DNA of 8,206 bases from assembly GCA_014859615.1 (NCBI GenBank), contig JACUTX010000110.1, forward strand, positions 1 through 8,206, in the 5' to 3' direction. How positions within the stretch are numbered: the stretch's first letter is position 1; every line of letters starts with the position of its first letter. This document shows, piece after piece, positions 1 to 8,206 of the stretch. The translations under genes were made by a program, and so were the position numbers. Source of the DNA: Desulfuromonadales bacterium. GTDB lineage: Bacteria; Desulfobacterota; Desulfuromonadia; Desulfuromonadales; UBA2294. A model generated the notes under the pieces. It made no database searches, had not been told where the DNA came from, and saw nothing but the letters and a program-made list of their open reading frames with translations.

Positions 1-70
1 TGACACTCTTTCTTGAGTTTTTCTTATGATTCACAATAGTACTGAATAGTTACCAGATTTTTAAAATAAG

Positions 71-98
71 AAAGGGGGCGGTTGATCCCGCCCCCTTT
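71..98 (-). terminator. Rho-independent terminator after ppiB, probably bidirectional
   Basis: Arms 71-81 and 88-98 are perfect inverted complements (11 bp, with a GGGGGCGG core) around a 6-nt loop, TTGATC. Read on the minus strand, the hairpin starts 6 nt after the ppiB stop codon and is followed by TTTCTTATTTTAA, a T-rich tail. Read on the plus strand the stem ends in five T's, so it could also stop transcription arriving from the left. It marks the end of the minus-strand gene run. Confidence 0.88.
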
Positions 99-104
99 TT
101 ACGG

Positions 105-617
105 TTACTCAACCACACTGGCCGACAGAATCGTCACCGGTTCAACCGGTACATCCTGGTGCATCCCCTGGTTGCCGGTTTTAACCAGGCGGATCGTGTC
201 GACCACATCGAGCCCTTCGACTACTTTGCCGAAAACAGCGTAGCCGTACCCCTGCGGTGTTGCAGATTGATGATTCAGAAAATTGTTGTCGACGGTATTA
301 ATAAAAAATTGAGCCGTCGCACTGTCGACGACCTGGGTCCGGGCCATGGCAACGGTACCGCGATCATTTTTCAGGCCATTGTCGGCTTCGTTTTTGATCT
401 GGGCCTTGGTCTTTTTCGGATTCAGGTCAGCAGACATGCCACCCCCCTGGATCATGAAATCTTTGATAACCCGGTGAAAGATCGTACCGTTGTAGAAGCC
501 GTCCTCGACATAGTCGAGGATGTTTGCTGTTGTGATCGGCGCTTTTTCGGCATTGAGTTCGATCACGATGTCACCGGCCGATGTTTCAAACCGAACCTTC
601 GGGTTTGGATTGCTCAT
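105..617 (-). CDS. ppiB: Peptidyl-prolyl cis-trans isomerase B (cyclophilin)
   Basis: A 170-residue single-domain cyclophilin that catalyses cis-trans isomerisation of Xaa-Pro bonds during protein folding. It closely resembles E. coli PpiB along its whole length: GDIVIEL near residue 15, GFYNGTIFHRVI at 40-51 with the catalytic Arg49, FMIQGGG at 54-60, IKNEADNGLKNDRGT, MARTQ, ATAQFFIN, and the GMHQDVP segment near the C-terminus. There is no signal peptide or membrane segment, so a cytoplasmic location is inferred. The frame stays open upstream to 674, but the ATG at 615-617 is preferred because the cyclophilin fold begins directly after it and an AAGGA Shine-Dalgarno lies 7 nt upstream. It is the last gene before the hairpin terminator and lies 161 nt after tpx, so it may be read from tpx or from its own promoter. 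Confidence 0.96.
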   Translation of the reverse strand: MSNPNPKVRFETSAGDIVIELNAEKAPITTANILDYVEDGFYNGTIFHRVIKDFMIQGGGMSADLNPKKTKAQIKNEADNGLKNDRGTVAMARTQVVDSATAQFFINTVDNNFLNHQSATPQGYGYAVFGKVVEGLDVVDTIRLVKTGNQGMHQDVPVEPVTILSASVVE

Positions 618-624
618 GCATAAA

Positions 625-629
625 TCCTT
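625..629 (-). promoter_or_regulatory. Ribosome binding site that fixes the ppiB start
   Basis: On the minus strand AAGGA lies 7 nt before the ATG at 615-617. It supports this start over the longer open frame that reaches 674. Confidence 0.7.
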
Positions 630-659
630 ATCTGTTGAGGTTTTCGTTAAAAGTGGGCA

Positions 660-688
660 ATGATGACACAGCAATCTGACTGATGCAA
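660..688 (-). promoter_or_regulatory. Weak candidate sigma70 promoter for ppiB
   Basis: On the minus strand TTGCAT (683-688) and CATCAT (660-665) are separated by 17 nt. They match the -35 and -10 consensus at 3 of 6 and 4 of 6 positions. It lies in the 161-nt gap between tpx and ppiB and would give a leader of about 35 nt. The match is poor enough to be chance; read-through from tpx is equally possible. Nothing else convincing was seen in 618-778. Confidence 0.22.
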
Positions 689-778
689 GCCTCTCTTTGT
701 CCCGCCCGTTTACGGGGCGAGGGCGATATCGAAAAACGGAGTCGCCAGGTGTACGGTTTCGACGGCGATGCAGACCGT

Positions 779-1279
779 TTATTTGAGCGCTGACAGGGCT
801 GCGTTATAATCCGGTTCCTGTGTGATCTCCGGAACCTGCTCCGTGTAGATCACTTTGCCCCCCTTATCGATGATGACAACTGCTCGTGAAAGGAGTCCGG
901 CCAACGGACCGGTGGTGATGGTTACGCCGTAGTCCTCTTTGAACGCGGCAGACCGAAATGATGAGAGCGCGATGACGTTGTCTATCCCCTCAACTTCACA
1001 GAAGCGTTTGTGTGCAAACGGGAGATCCGCCGAGATGCAGAGTACGACCGTATTCGGGAGGTTTCCTGCCTCGGCGTTGAACCAGCGAACCGATGCGGCA
1101 CAGACGGCAGTATCGAGGCTGGGGAAGATGTTGAGAATCACATTTTTACCTGCATATTCGGCCAGTGTCCCTTCAGACAGATCGCTTCTGGTCAGGCTGA
1201 AGGCCGGCGCCGCACTACCGACCTTTGGCAGAGTGCCGACGGTTTCGATTGCATTCCCTTTCAAAGTGATTTGAGCCAT
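779..1279 (-). CDS. tpx: Thiol peroxidase (Tpx, atypical 2-Cys peroxiredoxin)
   Basis: A 166-residue peroxiredoxin of the Tpx subfamily, which reduces hydrogen peroxide and organic hydroperoxides using thioredoxin as electron donor. The Tpx signature SLDTAVCAAS surrounds the peroxidatic Cys60, and TVVLCISADLPFAHKRFC carries the resolving Cys94, equivalent to the Cys61/Cys95 pair of E. coli Tpx. The conserved Arg132 lies in SRAVVIID, and the C-terminal VPEITQEPDYNAAL segment is also typical. The length is the family's usual length. The ATG has a textbook AAGGAGG site at 1287-1293 with 7-nt spacing, suggesting strong translation. No signal peptide is present, so it is expected in the cytoplasm. 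It follows the diiron gene by 59 nt on the same strand; both families act in peroxide defence, so co-transcription is likely. Confidence 0.97.
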   Translation of the reverse strand: MAQITLKGNAIETVGTLPKVGSAAPAFSLTRSDLSEGTLAEYAGKNVILNIFPSLDTAVCAASVRWFNAEAGNLPNTVVLCISADLPFAHKRFCEVEGIDNVIALSSFRSAAFKEDYGVTITTGPLAGLLSRAVVIIDKGGKVIYTEQVPEITQEPDYNAALSALK

Positions 1280-1338
1280 TTTTTTTCCTCCTTGCTTGAG
1301 TGTCCTGTAATTCTACCGGATGAGCGATAAACAGGGAG

Positions 1339-1827
1339 TCAGGATGCGAAAAAGAGTTTCATCTCTTTGCACCGTTCCATCAATTGCATGATGTGTTTCT
1401 TCTCTTCCTGACAGATGGCATCGATGATTCTGACGTTTTCTCCGCTGAACAGCGTCTTGATCTCATTGAAATAGAGCAGGGTATCTTTTTCGAACAGCAG
1501 CGCTTTCCAGAGCAGCTCTTTTGGTGTCGTATTCGTCTCGATCAGCAGGTTTCTGGTTATTTCCCGGACCAGCAGGTCGATAAAATGGCTGTATTCACCG
1601 AAAAGCGGCTGAGCGCTTTTCTTTCCCCCGAATTGCTCATCTCGCAAACGGGTGTAGAGGCTGCAGTGTTTTTTCTCTTCATTCATCAGCAGGGCAAACA
1701 GGGCGGCCAGTTCGGCGTCCTCGGTCTCATCCATCGCTAATTCGTAAAAATTTTGCCCGTGTTTTTCCAGCCAGACGGCCAGATCGAGCACACTTTCAAG
1801 CGTTTTGATGCTCTGTCCTGCCAACAT
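1339..1827 (-). CDS. Rubrerythrin/ferritin-like diiron protein without a rubredoxin domain
   Basis: A 162-residue, apparently all-helical protein of the ferritin-like superfamily. Two E-x(n)-EExxH units are visible: Glu21 (LEKHGQNFY) with Glu51 and His54 in EEKKH, then Glu113 (LLFEKDTLLYF) with Glu142 and His145 in EEKKH. These are the expected ligands of a rubrerythrin-type diiron centre. There is no C-terminal CxxC pair, so the rubredoxin domain of classical rubrerythrin is absent and an outside electron donor would be needed. Peroxide reduction or iron handling in the cytoplasm is the likely role, inferred from family and from tpx next door. The ATG has GGAGGG at 1833-1838 with 5-nt spacing. 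That site follows directly on the stop codon of the OsmC remnant (13 nt from stop to start), an arrangement typical of translationally coupled genes. The exact substrate cannot be told from the sequence. Confidence 0.87.
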   Translation of the reverse strand: MLAGQSIKTLESVLDLAVWLEKHGQNFYELAMDETEDAELAALFALLMNEEKKHCSLYTRLRDEQFGGKKSAQPLFGEYSHFIDLLVREITRNLLIETNTTPKELLWKALLFEKDTLLYFNEIKTLFSGENVRIIDAICQEEKKHIMQLMERCKEMKLFFAS

Positions 1828-1840
1828 AGGATCCCTCCAA

Positions 1841-1990
1841 TCAGCTGTTGGGGGTTAATGATGTCTTGACGCTTATTTTTCCATGCAAGGTTTTTTGGAC
1901 CGGGCAGCGGTCGGCGATCTCAAGCTGACGCAGGCGTTTCTCGTCGCTCAGATTGTCCGACAGTTCCACTTTGCGGATCTTGCCATCAGT
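1841..1990 (-). pseudogene. C-terminal remnant of an OsmC/Ohr-family protein
   Basis: About 48 codons are open here in a frame different from gltD, ending at a TGA at 1841-1843. The translation runs from about DGKIRKVEL through LRQLEIADRCPVQKTLHG to KTSLTPNS. This matches the C-terminal end of OsmC-family proteins: the DGKI turn, a strand, an LSDEKRLRQL helix, and the hallmark I-A-x-x-C-P-V-x-x-T-L segment with its reactive-type Cys (codon 1904-1906). Family members usually have His after CPV; here it is Gln. Full proteins are about 130-140 residues or longer, so two thirds are missing. Upstream of about 1990 the same frame reads only as an Arg-rich shadow of gltD. No ATG opens the fragment; a GTG at 1967-1969 lacks a ribosome site. 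A deletion fusing the end of gltD to the end of an osmC-like gene is the simplest explanation. Confidence 0.72.
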
Positions 1991-1992
1991 TG

Positions 1993-3381
1993 TCAGTCGA
2001 GGAGCTGCTGCATGATCTGCAGAGCGGCCTGTCGGCCATCGGCGGCTGCCGTGACCACCAGGTCGGCACCGCGCTGACAGTCGCCGCCGGCGAAGATCAT
2101 TTCTGCCGAAGTTGCGAAGCTCTTCTGATCGACCACAATCTCTCCCCATTTCCCATACTCGACGCCCGCTTCTTTCAGAAATGCACTCATCTCTGGGTCG
2201 AAACCGAGGGCCATGATAACGACATCAGCCGGTATGCAGTGCTCGCTCCCGGTTATTTCGCTGATCTGTCGTCGTCCATCTGCTCCCGGTTCGCCAAGCC
2301 TGGTCTTTAAAAGTTCGATGCCGACCAGCACTCCTGCCCGGTCGATTTCTATCGCCTTGGGGGCTTCGTGAAATATGAAGGTCACCCCTTCTTCGACTGC
2401 ATTGTGGTACTCCTTGCGGCTCCCCGGCATGTTCTCCTCATCGCGCCGGTAGAGACAGGTTACGGATTCGGCTCCGTCGCGTACGGCTGTCCGGACGCAG
2501 TCCATGGCGGTATCACCACCGCCTATCACTGCCACCCGCTTGCCGAGAACAGTGAAGGATTCATCCCAGGATTGATCGAACAGACGCCGCTGGTTGTTGG
2601 TCAGAAAGTCCATCGCCAGATAAACCTGCTGATGATTTTCATTTGGAATACCGGCCTGTTTCCCTTTTATGGCCCCGAGCCCGAGGAAGACGGCGGAGAA
2701 TTTCTCGCGCAAATCCGCCAAAGAGATATCAGTGCCGACATGCGTACCCAGGTTCAGGGTCATCCCGGCCTGTTTGAGGATGGCAAACCGGCGTCGAACG
2801 AGCTCTTTGTTGAGCTTGAAACCGGGGATGCCGTAGGTGAGAAGGCCACCGGGGAGTTCTGCCTGTTCGTACATTTCAACCCCGATTCCGGCCCGGAGTA
2901 AAAAATGGGCGCAGCTCATACCGGCCGGCCCGGAGCCGACGATGGCGACTCTCTCTTTACGGGTGATTCCGGGGAAGGGGAGACGGTATCCGGCTTTAAA
3001 TGCCAGATCGGTAATCGACGCCTCGATCGGACCGATACTGATGGCTCCGTAGCCGTCATCCAGGGTGCAGGCTCCTTCGCAGAGTCGGTTGTGCGGGCAG
3101 ATTCGTCCGAGGATTTCCGGAAAAGGGGACGATTCATTGGAGAGCAGAAATGCTTTTTTCAGGTCTTTTTCGGCGATCGCTTCGAGCCATTGCGGAATAA
3201 AATTCCCCAGGGGGCAGCCGATCGATGCGCAGAACGGGTCGCCGCACTGCACGCAGCGCTCGGCCTGACGGGCAACATTGTGATTGTTGAAAAATTGATA
3301 GATCTCTTCAAAGGAGCGCAGGCGAGAGCTGACGTCGTCTTTTTCCGGGTCGAGGCGGTGGGTCTCTATAAATCCCTGCAT
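1993..3381 (-). CDS. gltD: Glutamate synthase (NADPH) small subunit
   Basis: A 462-residue flavoprotein that oxidises NADPH and passes electrons through Fe-S clusters to GltB. Counting from the ATG at 3379-3381, the N-terminal Fe-S domain has Cys43, 46, 51 and 56 and a second set in CPHNRLCEGAC (Cys95, 101, 105). The FAD-binding motif GSGPAG is at 149-154, the GGLLTYGIPGFKL segment follows, and the NADPH-binding GGGDTAMDC motif is near 285, then YRRDEENMPGSR. The C-terminal FAGGDCQRGADLVVTAAADGR segment is the normal family ending, so the gene is complete. The frame is open to a TTG at 3427-3429, but the ATG start is preferred because AGGA lies 7 nt before it. It follows gltB by 72 nt. The first Cys set is spaced CX2CX4CX4C, one residue longer at the end than in E. 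coli GltD. Confidence 0.97.
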   Translation of the reverse strand: MQGFIETHRLDPEKDDVSSRLRSFEEIYQFFNNHNVARQAERCVQCGDPFCASIGCPLGNFIPQWLEAIAEKDLKKAFLLSNESSPFPEILGRICPHNRLCEGACTLDDGYGAISIGPIEASITDLAFKAGYRLPFPGITRKERVAIVGSGPAGMSCAHFLLRAGIGVEMYEQAELPGGLLTYGIPGFKLNKELVRRRFAILKQAGMTLNLGTHVGTDISLADLREKFSAVFLGLGAIKGKQAGIPNENHQQVYLAMDFLTNNQRRLFDQSWDESFTVLGKRVAVIGGGDTAMDCVRTAVRDGAESVTCLYRRDEENMPGSRKEYHNAVEEGVTFIFHEAPKAIEIDRAGVLVGIELLKTRLGEPGADGRRQISEITGSEHCIPADVVIMALGFDPEMSAFLKEAGVEYGKWGEIVVDQKSFATSAEMIFAGGDCQRGADLVVTAAADGRQAALQIMQQLLD

Positions 3382-3388
3382 ACTGTTT

Positions 3389-3392
3389 TCCT
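3389..3392 (-). promoter_or_regulatory. Ribosome binding site that fixes the gltD start
   Basis: On the minus strand AGGA lies 7 nt before the ATG at 3379-3381. It favours that start over the upstream in-frame TTG at 3427-3429, which would add 16 residues not typical of GltD. Confidence 0.6.
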
Positions 3393-3453
3393 GTCGCTGT
3401 GCAACGAGCTGTTTGCCTGTTACGTACAATAGTTATTCAGATACGGACCAGGC

Positions 3454-7887
<4,434 letters not shown>

Positions 7888-7923
7888 AAGGGTTGATCTT
7901 TCATTTTTCGATGTGATTTCGCA

Positions 7924-7929
7924 ATTTTA
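7924..7929 (-). promoter_or_regulatory. Possible -10 element of the gltB promoter
   Basis: TAAAAT on the minus strand matches the sigma70 -10 consensus at 5 of 6 positions and would start transcription roughly 30 nt before the gltB ATG. No good -35 sits at the right distance, so an activator would be needed if it is real. A second TAAAAT further upstream (near 7970) is similar and also lacks a -35. I could not identify a sigma54 site. The assignment is weak. Confidence 0.2.
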
Positions 7930-7935
7930 ACCGAT
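7928..7935 (+). promoter_or_regulatory. Half-site matching the upstream palindrome
   Basis: TAACCGAT here equals one side of the minus-strand reading of the palindrome at 8052-8064 (an 8-base match). It overlaps the candidate gltB -10 by two bases and lies in a small inverted repeat of its own (AACC-GAT-GGTT, 7929-7939). It could be a second, weaker operator for the same regulator, but a match this short may be chance. Confidence 0.22.
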
Positions 7936-7991
7936 GGTTGGAGATAAAGAAAGTGTTCGTGTAAAAATATTTTAGAAACTCAAAAAGTCGC

Positions 7992-8020
7992 TTGACGGGA
8001 TCAGTGGGATTCTTTATACC
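7992..8020 (+). promoter_or_regulatory. Strong sigma70-type promoter directed away from gltB
   Basis: TTGACG (7992-7997) and TATACC (8015-8020) are separated by exactly 17 nt. The -35 matches the consensus at 5 of 6 and the -10 at 4 of 6 positions. It is the best promoter seen in the window and points to the right, opposite to every gene found. Transcription would start near A8027. AT-rich DNA at about 7955-7985 could act as an UP element. Confidence 0.55.
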
Positions 8021-8026
8021 AAGACC

Positions 8027-8137
8027 AGCCGTAAAAAATATCCGCGCCGCAATCGGTTACCGATACAGATGCGTTGAGGCGATGAGTCTGCTGTTGCACT
8101 CCCGGAGTTGGTATGGAGGAAGGTCTTTCCCTTTTTT
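8027..8137 (+). ncRNA. Candidate small RNA (about 110 nt), unknown family
   Basis: The region lies directly after the plus-strand promoter and ends in a small hairpin (GGAA 8118-8121 with TTCC 8127-8130) followed by T6 at 8132-8137, resembling a weak terminator. Its 5' half can fold into one long arm: CGCC 8045-8048 with GGCG 8078-8081, GCA 8049-8051 with TGC 8070-8072, and ATCGG 8052-8056 with CCGAT 8060-8064, leaving two 5-nt bulges on the 3' side. No known RNA family was recognised (not SRP RNA, 6S, tmRNA or a tRNA). The space to the next gene end at 8162 is too short for an ordinary gene. The alternative is an untranslated leader or a chance fold. Confidence 0.3.
8052..8064. repeat. 13-nt palindrome, operator or RNA stem
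   Basis: ATCGGTTACCGAT consists of perfect 6-nt arms around one central base. It lies 32 nt downstream of the plus-strand -10 and about 165 nt upstream of the gltB ATG. It could be a binding site for a dimeric regulator, or the apical stem of the RNA fold proposed for the same place. The regulator is unknown. Confidence 0.4.
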
Positions 8138-8161
8138 AAGGCAGGTCATTTTTTCGAAGAT

Positions 8162-8206
8162 TTAATGAAACAGCTTGTCGATAATCTCTTTATAGTGCCG
8201 TTCGAT
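8162..8206 (-). CDS. 3' end of an upstream minus-strand gene (partial)
   Basis: The last 14 codons read IERHYKEIIDKLFH and end in TAA at 8162-8164; the gene runs off the right edge. The composition (charged, amphipathic helix-like) resembles a real protein C-terminus, but 14 residues are too few to name a family. If real, it lies 274 nt upstream of gltB on the same strand and is convergent with the plus-strand promoter at 7992-8020. Confidence 0.45.
   Translation of the reverse strand: MERHYKEIIDKLFH

Noticed and set aside
13..40. TTGAGT with a weak -10-like AATAGT on the plus strand
   Set aside because: Poor match, and any transcript would run straight into the terminator at 71-98.
701..722. 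GC-rich hairpin between tpx and ppiB (CGCCC/GGGCG)
   Set aside because: A 5-bp stem with a 7-nt loop and no T run on either strand, so it is not a convincing terminator.
1841..2149. A 102-codon open frame extending from the OsmC remnant into gltD
   Set aside because: The part above about 1990 is Arg-rich, lies antiparallel in frame to nothing known and overlaps the conserved end of gltD; only the last 48 codons look like protein.
3382..3429. Longer gltD start at the TTG at 3427-3429
   Set aside because: The 16 extra residues have no counterpart in GltD and no ribosome site, while the ATG at 3379-3381 has both.
8052..8105. Resemblance to a GEMM c-di-GMP riboswitch (GGTTACCGAT and TTGCACTCC)
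   Set aside because: The two strings occur in the reverse order to that of the GEMM consensus and the rest of the motif is missing.
8082..8165. A 27-codon plus-strand ORF starting MSLLLHSRSW
   Set aside because: The only GAGG is too close to the ATG, the composition is not protein-like, and the ORF runs through the T-rich terminator-like stretch. The 8-codon ORF at 8113 (MEEGLSLF) is also too short to support.

Overview
The window holds a compact run of genes, all on the minus strand. In transcription order they are gltB, gltD, a remnant of an osmC-type gene, a rubrerythrin/ferritin-like diiron gene, tpx and ppiB. The run ends at a strong hairpin terminator near the left edge. Base composition is moderately GC-rich. 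The separate bacterial-type GltB/GltD pair next to a rubredoxin-less rubrerythrin-family protein and Tpx suggests an anaerobic or microaerophilic Gram-negative bacterium, perhaps of the Desulfuromonas/Geobacter group. That placement is an inference from gene content and general sequence style; no marker gene proves it.

Layout from left to right: 1-70 is AT-rich with nothing recognisable. A perfect 11-bp stem terminator lies at 71-98. ppiB (cytoplasmic cyclophilin) is at 105-617, followed by a 161-nt gap with only a weak promoter candidate. tpx (thiol peroxidase) is at 779-1279 and the diiron protein at 1339-1827. The C-terminal end of an OsmC-family protein, without its N-terminal part, lies between the diiron gene and the gltD stop codon (1841 to about 1990). 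gltD is at 1993-3381 and gltB at 3454-7887. Upstream of gltB is a 274-nt intergenic region (7888-8161), and the last 45 nt look like the 3' end of another minus-strand gene.

GltB and GltD form NADPH-dependent glutamate synthase (GOGAT), the ammonia-assimilation enzyme that makes two glutamates from glutamine and 2-oxoglutarate. The following genes (OsmC remnant, diiron protein, Tpx) belong to peroxide and oxidative-stress families, so the downstream half looks like a small peroxide-defence group that sits behind gltBD. The close spacing would allow co-transcription, but this is not shown directly.

The least ordinary parts are: (1) the decayed OsmC fragment that abuts the gltD stop; (2) the gltB upstream region, with a near-consensus sigma70-type promoter on the plus strand, a foldable sequence and a T6 run, which together could be a small RNA of about 110 nt; (3) a 13-nt palindrome with a matching half-site near the gltB start; (4) a run of nine C residues inside the gltB coding strand. 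No mobile element, CRISPR array, tRNA or rRNA was seen.
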